Source: Halalkaliarchaeum sp. AArc-CO
GTDB taxonomy: Archaea > Halobacteriota > Halobacteria > Halobacteriales > Haloferacaceae
Direction of reading: 5' to 3'
Assembly: GCF_024972735.1 (NCBI RefSeq)
Contig: NZ_CP087723.1
Coordinates: forward strand, 1,798,001-1,862,000
DNA length: 64,000 bases
Below, in pieces: positions 1 through 8,231 of the stretch. The notes under the pieces were generated by a model. That model ran no database searches. It was given only the letters and a program-made list of their open reading frames with translations, and was not told the DNA's origin. The position numbers and the translations under genes are program-made. Within the stretch, counting starts at the first letter, position 1; every line of letters begins with the position of its first letter.

Positions 1-1
1 T

Positions 2-517
2 TTGATCGCCGACGAACCGACGACCGCCGTCGACGTCACCGTGCAGGCCCGCCTCATCGAACTGCTCAGAGGACTGACCGGGGGCGGCATGTCGCTGCTT
101 TTGGTCACACACGATCTCCGGGTGGTCGCCGCCCTGGCGGATCGGGTCGTCGTGATGTTCGGCGGCACGGTGATGGAACAGGGACCGGTAGAGTCGGTGT
201 TCGAACGCCCATCACATCCGTACACGCAGGCGTTGTTCGAAAGTTACGACGGACTGGACCGCCGGGGGGAACGGTCCGCGCGCGACGAGATCCCGACGGA
301 CGGCTGTCGGTTCAGACAAGAGTGTCCCCACGCCGTCGACGCCTGCGAGGGTGGAACACAGCCCACGACGTATCCCGCAGGGGACAACAGCACGCACGTG
401 GTCTCGTGTGTCCATTACGCGTCCGGACGGGATCCGGATCCGATTCTCGCGGATGCGAGGGCAGCCAGCCCGGGCGGGGAACCCGAGGCAGCCAACGGAG
501 GGTCGGCCGATGAGTGA
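2..517 (+). CDS. Peptide ABC transporter ATP-binding protein, 5' truncated
   Basis: Only the last 171 residues are inside the window. They begin at the Walker B motif (LIADEPTTAVDV, with the D-loop) and include the H-loop (LVTHDL, about residue 35), so the Walker A and signature motifs lie upstream. The tail has the features of the oligopeptide/dipeptide importer ATPases (DppD/OppD type): a HPYTQALF segment and a Cys-rich stretch CRFRQECP followed by further Cys residues. It would power uptake of peptides or other small solutes together with the ATPase encoded next. Its stop overlaps the next start by 8 nt, which indicates one operon and coupled translation. The permeases and binding protein are expected upstream. 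The substrate cannot be told from the sequence. Confidence 0.9.
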   Translation: MIADEPTTAVDVTVQARLIELLRGLTGGGMSLLLVTHDLRVVAALADRVVVMFGGTVMEQGPVESVFERPSHPYTQALFESYDGLDRRGERSARDEIPTDGCRFRQECPHAVDACEGGTQPTTYPAGDNSTHVVSCVHYASGRDPDPILADARAASPGGEPEAANGGSADE

Positions 518-1778
518 CGAGCCGCCAGTGCTCGGTGTCGACGGGCTGGAGAAGCACTACCCGATCAGGGAGGGGTGGCTGCGTCGCGAGGTCGGTCGGG
601 TTCGCGCCGTCGACGGCGTGACCTTCCGGATCGACCGCGGCGAGGCACTCGGGCTCGTCGGCGAGTCCGGCTGCGGGAAATCCACGACTGCACTGTCGAT
701 CCTCCGGCTCGAGGAGCCGACCGGTGGGGAGGTCAGGTTCGAGGGAACCCCGATCGAGGAACTCGCCGGGGAACAGCTTCGATCGTTCCGGCGACGGGCA
801 CAGCTCATCGTCCAGGATCCGAACGAGGCGTTCAGCCCCAGGATGACCGTCGGAGAGGCGGTAGCGGAGCCGCTCCGCCTGCACGGCATGGACGATTCCG
901 ACCGTCGACGGGAGATCGTCGCCGACGTGCTCGAACGCGTGGGGCTGTCCGCCGCCGACGTCGACCGCTACCCCCACGCGTTCTCCGGCGGCGAGAAACA
1001 GCGGATCGCGATCGCCCGTGCGCTCGTCGTGAATCCGGATCTAATCGTCGCCGACGAGCCCACCAGTGCACTCGACGGCCGGGTCCAGTCGGACGTGCTC
1101 GCCCTGCTGGACGAGATCCGGCGGGAGTTCGACATTGCAGTGCTTTTCATCAGTCACGACATCGACGTCGTGCGCCGGTTCTGTGATCGTATCGCGGTGA
1201 TGTATCTCGGGGAAATCGTCGAAAAGGGCCCAGTGGCGGAGGTACTCGACTCGCCTGCACATCCGTACACCCGCGTCCTGCTCGGATCGGTGCCGAGCCT
1301 CGATCCCGGACAGCGGGAGCTCGAACAACCGCTGACCGACACCGTGCCGGAGCCGGCGAACCCACCCGACGGCTGTCGGTTCCACACCCGGTGCCCCGAG
1401 GTGATATCGCCGGACGAGGTGGACGTCTCCACGGAGGAGTGGCGGGCGATTGCGGCACTCCGGTTCACCGTTGAAACCGGCGAACTCCCCGAACCGATCG
1501 CGCCGGATCGACAGGAGGAGTCGATCACGGCCGAAACGGTTCGCGAGGAGTTCGGAATCGCGGCGACACTATCGGATCCGGGCGCTGAACGGGCCGTGAC
1601 AGCGGCGACCGCAGCGGTCGCAGAGGGCAACCTCGAGGCGGCACAGCGGGAACTCGCCGAGGCGTTCCCGACGGTGTGTGAACGCGACGCGCCGACTGCA
1701 GTCGATCTCGACGGTCAGTCAGTCCGGTGTCATCGGTACGATCCTGAAACGGCCGCCGATCCGCTGCCCTGGAATTGA
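510..1778 (+). CDS. Peptide ABC transporter ATP-binding protein (DppF/OppF type)
   Basis: A complete 422-residue ABC ATPase, partner of the upstream ATPase in a Dpp/Opp-type importer. Visible motifs are Walker A GESGCGKST near residue 51, the signature FSGGEKQRIAIARAL, Walker B DLIVADEPTSALD and an H-loop FISHD. The C-terminal oligopeptide-transporter region contains HPYTRVLL and CRFHTRCP. About 80 acidic residues are inserted between CRFHTRCP and the last Cys pair (VCER...VRCHRY), as often seen in haloarchaeal members. The ATG at 510 lies inside the stop region of the upstream gene. It is preferred over in-frame starts further upstream because the ABC homology (VLGVDGLEKHYPI) begins a few residues after it. 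Confidence 0.92.
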   Translation: MSDEPPVLGVDGLEKHYPIREGWLRREVGRVRAVDGVTFRIDRGEALGLVGESGCGKSTTALSILRLEEPTGGEVRFEGTPIEELAGEQLRSFRRRAQLIVQDPNEAFSPRMTVGEAVAEPLRLHGMDDSDRRREIVADVLERVGLSAADVDRYPHAFSGGEKQRIAIARALVVNPDLIVADEPTSALDGRVQSDVLALLDEIRREFDIAVLFISHDIDVVRRFCDRIAVMYLGEIVEKGPVAEVLDSPAHPYTRVLLGSVPSLDPGQRELEQPLTDTVPEPANPPDGCRFHTRCPEVISPDEVDVSTEEWRAIAALRFTVETGELPEPIAPDRQEESITAETVREEFGIAATLSDPGAERAVTAATAAVAEGNLEAAQRELAEAFPTVCERDAPTAVDLDGQSVRCHRYDPETAADPLPWN

Positions 1779-1831
1779 CGGCTTAGAAAAGACTGGAGAG
1801 TCGCGACCAACCCAAAACAGCCGGCCGGCCT

Positions 1832-2608
1832 TCACTCGAAGGCAACTTCAATCCGAATCACGACGACACGAAGCTGCTCTACGTCGTCGTACTCACACGA
1901 CACCAGCGTGAGACCGTCCTCGCCGGCTCCCGGTTCGGGGTCGTCACAGTCCAGCCCGCTGTCCTCCAGATATCTGCTCCAGGCCCCCGGGTTGTCCGTC
2001 GAGACGTTCACCTCGACACTGTCAAACGAGGTACCATTGACCGGATCGTTCCGTCTGAGGACCTGTTCGGTCCGGACCTGAACGACCTGATCGCCGCTCA
2101 CGGCGACGGAGCCACCCGACGTGAGCCGAACCACGGGGATCACAACGTGGTCGTCGTCGATTACGAACGGGGGCTCGCGAACCATCACACCACCGCCCTC
2201 GCCATCGCTGCGAACGACTGCGCCCCCGGAGTAGGTGACGGTACTGTCGCCGGATTCGAAGGCGATGGAACGGACCTGCTGTGGTGGATAGGTGTACTCC
2301 TCTCCGGTGTCTGGATCGATACCGGTGATTTCGATGTGCGTCGAATCCTCGACCGAAAGTGTCGCCTCGGACATGCGAATCTGGGTCGATCGGCTCGGCG
2401 CCCCGTCCAGGACGATGTCGTCGAGGTTCTCCCCGAGCACCTCGAAGGCTCGTTCGGCGTTGTTTATCCGCTCGTGATCCCTGGCGTCCTGGAGCCCACC
2501 CAGCCCGACCGTATAAACGATCGCGATGGAACCGATTACGAGTGCGAACACGAGAACGAAGCTCAGCGCCTCGCTTACCCCCCGGTTGCCGACCGTCGTC
2601 TCGCTCAC
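1832..2608 (-). CDS. Pilin-like secreted protein (haloarchaeal, DUF7289-like)
   Basis: A 258-residue protein with a short N-terminus (NRGVSEAL) followed by one long hydrophobic segment, about residues 14-36. This is the layout of archaeal type IV pilin-like proteins, whose hydrophobic core packs into a filament or anchors the protein in the membrane. The rest is an extracytoplasmic acidic beta-rich domain with two Cys near the C-terminus. A minus-strand TATA-like box (tttgata, about 2631-2638) sits about 25 nt upstream of the ATG, consistent with a leaderless message. It is convergent with the ABC operon and divergent from the dUTPase-family gene. It resembles the larger pilin-like protein at 20591-22006 in its N-terminal plan. 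The family name is from memory and its exact role is unknown. Confidence 0.72.
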   Translation of the reverse strand: MSETTVGNRGVSEALSFVLVFALVIGSIAIVYTVGLGGLQDARDHERINNAERAFEVLGENLDDIVLDGAPSRSTQIRMSEATLSVEDSTHIEITGIDPDTGEEYTYPPQQVRSIAFESGDSTVTYSGGAVVRSDGEGGGVMVREPPFVIDDDHVVIPVVRLTSGGSVAVSGDQVVQVRTEQVLRRNDPVNGTSFDSVEVNVSTDNPGAWSRYLEDSGLDCDDPEPGAGEDGLTLVSCEYDDVEQLRVVVIRIEVAFE

Positions 2609-2764
2609 AGAGAGACACTCTACGGGGAGGGGTTATCAAAGACACGGCCAGGTTATCAGGAACGAAACTGGCGACTCCGGACAGTCCGCCGACCGAAACT
2701 GGTGTTCCCGCTAGCGGGAAGACGAATCAAACAATGTGCGACCGACGGCGACACGACAGCAGCG

Positions 2765-2771
2765 TTTTATA
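2765..2771 (+). promoter_or_regulatory. TATA-like box for the dUTPase/dCTP deaminase-family gene
   Basis: ttttata lies 22-28 nt before the ATG at 2793, the spacing expected for a leaderless haloarchaeal transcript. It supports 2793 over upstream in-frame starts, one of which (2736) would precede the box. Confidence 0.6.
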
Positions 2772-2792
2772 CCCGGACGCGACAGAGCCGAT

Positions 2793-3269
2793 ATGTTCAG
2801 GTCAGGGAAGTTCGTCGCGCAACGGCTCCGAAAGGCGAACGACGAACCGCTGACGTCCGAGCAGGTACAGCCAAATGGCGTCGATCTGACGCTTGGAACC
2901 ATATACGAGCAGACCAGCCCGGGCCGCATCTGCAGGGACGGGAAAACAGTCGGCGACAGACGGGAACTGGAACCCGCGGACGACACGTTCGAACTCGGAC
3001 CGGGGAACTACGTCGCCGAGTACGGGGAGGTCGTCCGGGTCCCCGACTCGCACGTCGGATTCGTCTTGCCGCGCTCTTCGCTCATGCGCAACAGCGCGAT
3101 GTTGAACACGGCGGTATGGGACGCAGGGTACGAGGGCGTCGGCGAGGGGCTATTGCAGGTGGGCCACGAAATAGAGATCGAGCGGGGTGCGCGGATCGGG
3201 CAGTTCGTTCTCGCTGCCGCCGATCACGAGGGGGTCTACGAGGGTGATTATCAGGGCGAACGGCTGTGA
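2793..3269 (+). CDS. dUTPase / dCTP deaminase family protein
   Basis: A 158-residue member of the Dcd/dUTPase trimeric beta-barrel superfamily, which keeps dUTP low and supplies dUMP for thymidylate synthesis. The signature region is VLPRSSLMRNS near residue 90, followed by NTAVWDAGYEG. The early QVQPNGVDLTLG segment matches the family motif. The tail GARIGQFVLA is also typical. Haloarchaeal proteins of this size in the Dcd family are usually annotated as dUTP nucleotidohydrolase. The sequence does not decide between dUTPase, dCTP deaminase and the bifunctional form. The start is fixed by the TATA-like box. It is divergent from the pilin-like gene. Confidence 0.85.
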   Translation: MFRSGKFVAQRLRKANDEPLTSEQVQPNGVDLTLGTIYEQTSPGRICRDGKTVGDRRELEPADDTFELGPGNYVAEYGEVVRVPDSHVGFVLPRSSLMRNSAMLNTAVWDAGYEGVGEGLLQVGHEIEIERGARIGQFVLAAADHEGVYEGDYQGERL

Positions 3270-3334
3270 TCGGTTGCCCGGATCGGACCGGCGGGACCGA
3301 CTCTTTTAGGTACCGTCCGATCGATTGACAGCAC

Positions 3335-3718
3335 ATGGAACACGTCTCACTCGGCGTACCGCGTGGCGTGCTCGAATCGCTTCCCGAGGAAGAAGACGCC
3401 GCGGAGATGGACATACACCGGGCCGTCGACGGGATCGAGCGCCGGATCAACGACGCGATCGACGAAGCCGACGATCCCGGCGAGGCCGCCAGCTACGTCG
3501 TCGACGCGATCGAACACATGGAATCCCGGATGGAACGGTACGACGAGTTCGTCCCCGAACTCAGGGCGTGGGGCCAGTCCCCGATCTACGCGATGGCGTG
3601 GCGGAACCTGTACGCGGAACTGATTGCACAACTGTACCAGGAGGAGTGGCTCGCGGAGGAACTCGATCGCGAGCGAAACTACCGGCTCGTCGACGACGGA
3701 GTCCGGTTCGACGGCTGA
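3335..3718 (+). CDS. Conserved acidic haloarchaeal protein, function unknown
   Basis: A 127-residue soluble, strongly acidic protein, predicted largely helical. I see no catalytic motif, Cys pair or membrane segment. A TATA-like box (cttttagg, 3303-3310) sits 25-32 nt before the ATG, which supports a real leaderless gene. Codon usage matches the neighbours. It lies between the dUTPase-family gene, in the same direction 65 nt upstream, and a convergent M23-like peptidase gene. I do not recognise a function. Confidence 0.75.
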   Translation: MEHVSLGVPRGVLESLPEEEDAAEMDIHRAVDGIERRINDAIDEADDPGEAASYVVDAIEHMESRMERYDEFVPELRAWGQSPIYAMAWRNLYAELIAQLYQEEWLAEELDRERNYRLVDDGVRFDG

Positions 3719-3750
3719 GTGTTCACCGCGTCGGTCCACCGACGCGGACA

Positions 3751-4713
3751 CTAGTGGCCGGGACCGAGACGAATCGGATCCTCGCTGGGACGGATCGCGA
3801 CCGAAACCTCCTGTCCGACCTCGAAGGAGGCGTTCCGGGTAATCAGTTTGGCGCCGTACTCGGCGTCACGGGCGGCGAAAAGCGAGAGTCCGACGATCCT
3901 GGTTTCGTCCGCGAGGACGTCGACGTCCCGCCAGCGTATGGTCCGTCCGGTCGCCGTGCCGATCCGCGTTCCGAGCAGTTTTACGACCGACTCCGTTTCA
4001 CTGACGTCTGGCGGTTCCAATTTACCGTCGTCGACCGGCCCATCGAGCACACCGCCGCCCTCGTAATGGGTCAAACCGCCGTCCAGCGGCCGGCCGTCGT
4101 CGTCGGCGATCGCAACGAACTCGGCCCCGGGGGCGGGATGGGTCGGCGCGTCCAGCACGGCGTAGGTGCGTCCCGTCTCGACGACAGTTCCGGTCCCGTC
4201 CCAGTCGATTCCCTCGACGGCCGCCGCCACGATGACCGGAAGCGATCCCCGCGCACGAAATGGGTTCCGGTCCGGCGGACGAAATCCCAGATGGATGTGG
4301 TTGTCGACCCACGGACCGAAGAACCCAGATCTGACGAGGTGTCCGATCGGATCGCCGACCGCTATCCGGTCCCCGGGAGCGACCGCTGGATCGACGTGGA
4401 GAATCCGGGCGAACAGACCGTCGGCGTCGGCCGGTTCCCCCTCGACCCGGATTACGATCAGGTGATCACAATCGACGGCGTACGGCCTGTCCGGACAGCC
4501 GACCGTCTTCGTGTCGAGGACCTCCCCGGCGACCGGCGATCGTGCTGTTTCAGTGTCGGGATACAGGTCGATCGCGCGACCGCAATCGTGGGCCGGATAC
4601 GGGGAGTTGTAAAGCGAGAACCGCCGATACCGATACAGGAGATCGGCGGGGAGCCGGACGATCGGGTCGGCGTCGGTGGCCGCCCGGCCGCCCGTGGTCT
4701 GTTCGGCGTCCAT
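3751..4713 (-). CDS. M23 (LytM-like) metallopeptidase domain protein
   Basis: A 320-residue protein with the pattern of M23 zinc peptidases. There is an early His and Asp (H42 and D49 in AHDCGRAID), then a beta-sheet region with RSPVAGEV, a likely catalytic His (H106 in RILHVDP), the family turn GDRIAVGDPIGH, and a C-terminal HxH (H139, H141 in DNHIHLGF). The first His-Asp spacing is longer than the usual HxxxD, so activity is uncertain. Residues after about 150 form a second, unrecognised beta-rich region. No signal peptide is visible, so it is probably cytoplasmic. Because archaea lack murein, its substrate, if any, is unknown. It is divergent from the lipoate-ligase-like gene. Confidence 0.7.
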   Translation of the reverse strand: MDAEQTTGGRAATDADPIVRLPADLLYRYRRFSLYNSPYPAHDCGRAIDLYPDTETARSPVAGEVLDTKTVGCPDRPYAVDCDHLIVIRVEGEPADADGLFARILHVDPAVAPGDRIAVGDPIGHLVRSGFFGPWVDNHIHLGFRPPDRNPFRARGSLPVIVAAAVEGIDWDGTGTVVETGRTYAVLDAPTHPAPGAEFVAIADDDGRPLDGGLTHYEGGGVLDGPVDDGKLEPPDVSETESVVKLLGTRIGTATGRTIRWRDVDVLADETRIVGLSLFAARDAEYGAKLITRNASFEVGQEVSVAIRPSEDPIRLGPGH

Positions 4714-4799
4714 GGGTGCCGTTGGATCCGGTCGGACAAAGGGGCGTCGTCACGTGGGCAAGCGACGACGCCGGTGTCGTTTTCCGTTTCGGCTACGTC

Positions 4800-5540
4800 G
4801 TGTCGGACGTGGCAGTACACGTCGTCCGCGGGTGCCCTGCCGGAATCGAAGCCGATCGGGAACTCGCAGAGCGGCTCCTGGAGATCGCCGCAGAACGGGG
4901 AGAGCCGTGGATCCGAGTCTGGAGGCCGCCCAGACAGCTAGCGTTCGGTCGCCGCGACGCCAACGAACCCGGATACGACGCGGCAAAAGCGGCCGCACGC
5001 AGCAGGGGATTTCCCCCGGTCGAACGGAGTGTCGGCGGGCGGGCCGTCGCGTACGACGGCACCACCACTGCCGCGTTCGCCTACGCTGTTCCGCTGTCCG
5101 ACCCCCGTCGCGGGCTCTCGACGCGATACGACTGGGCGATCGACCGACTCCAGGACGCACTAGAATCGACCGGCGCGAACGTTCGTCTCGGCGAGCCCAC
5201 GGGGGCGTTTTGCCCCGGCGATCACTCGTTGCGTGCGGTTCGAGACCTGAACGGATCGGATCACGAGGGGGTCGAGACGGGCGGGAAGATCGCGGGGATC
5301 GCACAGCGCATTGGAACAGCAAGCGCACTCGTCTCCGGTGTCGTAGTGATCGAGGACACGGCCGAACTACGGAAGGTGCTCGCGGCGGTGTACGATCGGC
5401 TGGACCTCTCGTTCGATCCCGACGCGCTCGGATCGGTAAAAGCGGCCGGCGGGAACGACGATCCGGAAGCGGTGGTCGCCGAGATGGAGTCGGCGTTCGT
5501 GGACGGGCGTCAGTCCGTCGTCGAACGAATCGACCGGTAG
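4800..5540 (+). CDS. Lipoate-protein ligase family protein (LplA/LipB fold)
   Basis: About 246 residues from a GTG at 4800 ([10 protein letters not shown]...). This start is chosen because family proteins begin just before the first strand and the upstream frame overlaps the divergent gene. Family features are [15 protein letters not shown], the glycine-rich [13 protein letters not shown], and the lysine expected to contact the acyl-adenylate in [11 protein letters not shown] (K163). The family attaches lipoate or octanoate to E2 and H proteins of oxo-acid dehydrogenases and the glycine cleavage system. Biotin ligases share the fold, but the GGK segment favours the lipoate branch. No partner lipoate gene is adjacent. 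Confidence 0.8.
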   Translation: MSDVAVHVVRGCPAGIEADRELAERLLEIAAERGEPWIRVWRPPRQLAFGRRDANEPGYDAAKAAARSRGFPPVERSVGGRAVAYDGTTTAAFAYAVPLSDPRRGLSTRYDWAIDRLQDALESTGANVRLGEPTGAFCPGDHSLRAVRDLNGSDHEGVETGGKIAGIAQRIGTASALVSGVVVIEDTAELRKVLAAVYDRLDLSFDPDALGSVKAAGGNDDPEAVVAEMESAFVDGRQSVVERIDR

Positions 5541-5565
5541 CCGCCCGGACGTTCGTTTCGACGTT

Positions 5566-5574
5566 CTTTTTATT
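5566..5574 (+). promoter_or_regulatory. TATA-like box for rps6e
   Basis: ctttttatt lies 22-30 nt upstream of the ATG at 5596, consistent with a leaderless transcript for the S6e gene and the gene that follows it. Confidence 0.6.
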
Positions 5575-5595
5575 GCCCGGGAGCGTTCTCGTGGT

Positions 5596-5976
5596 ATGGC
5601 CGAATTCAAAGTCGTCGTCGCTGACCCCGAAAGCGGCAAGACGTATCAGGCGGAAGTGGACGGACAGGACGCGAACCGATTCATCGGTCGAGAGCTGGGC
5701 GAGGAGGTCGACGGCGCCGCCGTCGGCCTCGACGGCTTCACCCTTGAACTGACAGGCGGGTCCGACGTGTCGGGCCGTCCGATGCGCACCGACGTCTCCG
5801 GCTCGGGTCTCAAAGAACTGCTGCTCGAAGGCGGCGTCGGCTACAAGCCGAACCGCGACGGCGAGCGCAAACGGGTCACCGTTCGGGGCCGCGAAGTGAG
5901 CGACGAGACAGCCCAGATCAACGTGAAAGTCGTCGACGGCGACGGCGACGTCGCAGCGGCGTTCGAGACGGAGTAA
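5596..5976 (+). CDS. rps6e: 30S ribosomal protein S6e
   Basis: A 126-residue protein that matches archaeal S6e over its whole length. The N-terminus [18 protein letters not shown], the central [13 protein letters not shown] and the family signature [11 protein letters not shown] are clear, followed by [19 protein letters not shown]6e is part of the small ribosomal subunit in archaea and eukaryotes. The acidic C-terminal end is typical of halophiles. A conserved haloarchaeal gene starts 14 nt after its stop and is probably co-transcribed. Confidence 0.97.
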   Translation: MAEFKVVVADPESGKTYQAEVDGQDANRFIGRELGEEVDGAAVGLDGFTLELTGGSDVSGRPMRTDVSGSGLKELLLEGGVGYKPNRDGERKRVTVRGREVSDETAQINVKVVDGDGDVAAAFETE

Positions 5977-5990
5977 GCCTCACACTGGAG

Positions 5991-6419
5991 ATGCAAGACC
6001 GGCTCCCCTCCGACGCCGACGCGGTGTCGACGACCCGGGCCACCGTCGACCGTTTCGGCGGAACGCGACGCCCCTGCGTTCGGCTCGGGGATGCGGTCGA
6101 CGTCACTGACGGCGACATCGTCAGGCTCGTTCTCGACCGAACCACCTACCACGCCCGAGTCCACGTCGACGCGAACGGTCCACTCCTTCGGGGGGCGTAC
6201 CGAAACCGTCGCCTGGCGCGGACGCCGGGCGAGGGCGAGAACGAACTCCAGACCTGGCTGGAAAACGTCGGCAAGCAACCCGGTGACGCCCTCGAATTCG
6301 ACGAGGTCGTCGCCGGTGACCTCTACGGACTCAGGGTTCCCGGGAGTCGGACCGTATACTCCGTCAGCCAGGGCCCCAGATCCTCCCTCGCTGACATCGC
6401 CCGCGACCTCGACGGGTGA
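5991..6419 (+). CDS. Conserved haloarchaeal protein (DUF7112-like)
   Basis: A 142-residue acidic protein encoded 14 nt downstream of rps6e, so probably in the same transcript. It appears to contain a small beta-barrel (RLGDAVDVTDGDIVRLVLDR) that resembles nucleic-acid or ligand-binding barrels, followed by a charged loop and a conserved end. The linkage to a ribosomal gene hints at a role near translation, but nothing in the sequence proves it. The DUF name is from memory and should be checked. Confidence 0.7.
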   Translation: MQDRLPSDADAVSTTRATVDRFGGTRRPCVRLGDAVDVTDGDIVRLVLDRTTYHARVHVDANGPLLRGAYRNRRLARTPGEGENELQTWLENVGKQPGDALEFDEVVAGDLYGLRVPGSRTVYSVSQGPRSSLADIARDLDG

Positions 6420-6477
6420 CCGGCAGTTCGACTCCCGGCGAAGAACTGATGATTCTGTCCGCGACAGTCGCCCCCAG

Positions 6478-6837
6478 TCAGGCGAATAGCAACCTGAGAT
6501 TTACGGCCGTGACCGTCACGCCGACCACTGTGAGCAGCGCCGGCGGGAAGTAGTACAGCACAGCGTCGCCGTCCCGGGCCCCCAGATAGCTGATCCACAC
6601 CATCACCAGGAACGCAACGAGCTTTGCCGCGACGAGACCCCACAGACCGAAGGTGTCCATCGCGAGGCGCACGATCGGGTTCCCCTCACTCAGGTGCGGG
6701 ACGAAGTAAACGAGCGCGATGGTCGTCACGACGTCCCCGACACCGTACGCCGCCGTGGCGACGATCCACAGCCAGTAGAACTCGTCTGAACGGCGATTGT
6801 ATATCGGACGGGCACGGGAGCGACGCGAGCGAGACAC
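6478..6837 (-). CDS. Small polytopic membrane protein with YGxGD motif
   Basis: A 119-residue protein read from a GTG at 6837. It has a basic N-terminus (SRSRRSRARP) followed by three or four hydrophobic segments. The motif EFYWLWIVATAAYGVGD in the first segment, then a conserved EGNP and a KLVAF segment, match a second protein in this window (20035-20349). The two are therefore paralogues. A minus-strand TATA-like box (6860-6868) lies 23-31 nt before the GTG, which argues against the longer frame to 6927. It may belong to the DUF5658-type membrane families. Function unknown. It is divergent from nth. Confidence 0.7.
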   Translation of the reverse strand: MSRSRRSRARPIYNRRSDEFYWLWIVATAAYGVGDVVTTIALVYFVPHLSEGNPIVRLAMDTFGLWGLVAAKLVAFLVMVWISYLGARDGDAVLYYFPPALLTVVGVTVTAVNLRLLFA

Positions 6838-6859
6838 GGTAGATCCAGTTTTTGCGAGA

Positions 6860-6868
6860 TAGTAAAAC
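6860..6868 (-). promoter_or_regulatory. TATA-like box for the YGxGD membrane protein gene
   Basis: gttttacta on the minus strand is 23-31 nt before the GTG at 6837. It decides between that start and the longer frame beginning at 6927. Confidence 0.5.
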
Positions 6869-6932
6869 AATTCGACAGCGAGACGAAAACCGGAACCGAA
6901 CGATTCTTTCCGTTCGTGACAAACCACCGGTC

Positions 6933-7619
6933 ATGGGAACCCCGCTGGACGAGCGAGAAGAACAGGTGACGGCAGTGCTTGACAGGTTGTTCGACGCGTA
7001 TCCTGACTCGACGATCTCGTTGAACTACTCGAGTCGGTTCGAGCTCCTCGTTGCGGTGGTGCTTTCGGCGCAGTGTACCGACGAGCGGGTGAACGCGACG
7101 ACTGCGGAACTGTTCGAGGAGTACGAGTCGCCCGAGGACTTCGCGAATGTATCGCAGGACGAACTGGCCGAGCGACTGAACTCGATTACGTACTACAACA
7201 ACAAGGCGGGGTATCTGCGATCTGCAGCCCAAGACATCGTCGAGAAACACGACGGCGAGGTCCCCGATACGATGTCGGAGCTCACGGAGCTGGCCGGCGT
7301 CGGTCGGAAGACTGCAAACGTGGTCCTCCAGCACGGTCACGACGTCGTTGAGGGAATCGTCGTCGACACCCACGTCCAGCGACTCTCGCGGCGTCTCGGG
7401 TTGACGGACGAACAGCGTCCGGAGGCGATTGAGGACGACCTGATGGACGTCGTCCCGAAAGAGAACTGGCAGCAGTTCACACACCTCTTCATCGACCACG
7501 GTCGGGCGACCTGTACGGCCCGGAATCCCGACTGCGAGGACTGCGTGCTGGAAGATCTCTGTCCGTCCTCGAAACTGGACAACGGAGTCGATCTCGCCTC
7601 TGGCGAAGAGTGGTCGTAG
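6933..7619 (+). CDS. nth: Endonuclease III (DNA glycosylase/AP lyase)
   Basis: A 228-residue base-excision repair enzyme that removes oxidised pyrimidines and cleaves the abasic site. The helix-hairpin-helix LAGVGRKTANVV holds the catalytic lysine (K126). The catalytic aspartate is in VVDTHVQR (D145), one residue further away than in the E. coli enzyme. The C-terminal 4Fe-4S loop has the standard C-x6-C-x2-C-x5-C spacing (CTARNPDCEDCVLEDLC). The start at 6933 (MGTPLDEREEQV) fits the normal length; the longer frame adds a basic non-conserved leader. It is divergent from the membrane protein gene and followed by the TFE operon. Confidence 0.95.
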   Translation: MGTPLDEREEQVTAVLDRLFDAYPDSTISLNYSSRFELLVAVVLSAQCTDERVNATTAELFEEYESPEDFANVSQDELAERLNSITYYNNKAGYLRSAAQDIVEKHDGEVPDTMSELTELAGVGRKTANVVLQHGHDVVEGIVVDTHVQRLSRRLGLTDEQRPEAIEDDLMDVVPKENWQQFTHLFIDHGRATCTARNPDCEDCVLEDLCPSSKLDNGVDLASGEEWS

Positions 7620-7673
7620 GGACGTCGACAACCGCGGTCCGAACCGGGGGCGGAAGACCGCCCGCATCCGGAG

Positions 7674-7682
7674 CTTTTAAAC
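7674..7682 (+). promoter_or_regulatory. TATA-like box for the tfe operon
   Basis: cttttaaac is 25-33 nt before the tfe ATG at 7707 and would drive tfe, the DUF2110 gene and the lipoprotein gene as one unit. Confidence 0.6.
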
Positions 7683-7706
7683 GAGTTCCGGACCCACGTA
7701 GCCGTA

Positions 7707-8231
7707 ATGGCTTTTGAGGAGCTCTTGAACGATCCCGTCATCCAGAAATACCTCCACGAACTCGTGGGACCGACGGGGATGCCGGTCGCCGCGGCACCGC
7801 CGGACGGCGAGGTGACCGACGAGGAACTCGCCGAGCGCCTCGATCTGGAACTCAACGACGTTCGACGCGCGCTGTTCATCCTCTACGAGAACGACCTCGC
7901 CTCCTACCGGCGCGTTCGCGACGAGGACTCCGGCTGGCTCACGTACCTGTGGACCTTCGAGTACGAGAACATCCCGGAGAACCTCGAAGAGGAGATGCAC
8001 CGGCTGCTCGAAGCGATCGAAGAGCGTGAGGAGTACGAGCGCAACCACGAATTTTACCTCTGTGAGGTGTGTTCGATCCGGTTCGAGTTCGGGGAGGCAA
8101 TGGAATTCGGATTCGAGTGCCCGGAATGTGGATCGCCGCTGGACTCGATGGAAAACGACCACCTGATCGACGCGATGGACCGGCGACGTGAAGAACTCCG
8201 GGACGAACTCAACGTCGACGTGACGAGCTGA
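7707..8231 (+). CDS. tfe: Transcription initiation factor TFE, alpha subunit
   Basis: A 174-residue archaeal counterpart of the TFIIE alpha N-terminal part. It helps open and stabilise the promoter bubble with TBP and TFB. The first about 95 residues form an extended winged helix (MAFEELLNDPVIQKYLHEL, then RRALFILYENDLASYRR). A linker helix follows, then a zinc ribbon with C-x2-C pairs CEVC and CPEC near residues 115-140. The final stretch is acidic. The stop overlaps the next ATG by one base, so translation is probably coupled. Confidence 0.95.
   Translation: MAFEELLNDPVIQKYLHELVGPTGMPVAAAPPDGEVTDEELAERLDLELNDVRRALFILYENDLASYRRVRDEDSGWLTYLWTFEYENIPENLEEEMHRLLEAIEEREEYERNHEFYLCEVCSIRFEFGEAMEFGFECPECGSPLDSMENDHLIDAMDRRREELRDELNVDVTS

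Noticed and set aside
6424-6440. gttcgactccc, which resembles a tRNA T-arm
   Set aside because: The upstream sequence is the end of a conserved protein gene and no acceptor, D or anticodon arms can be drawn.
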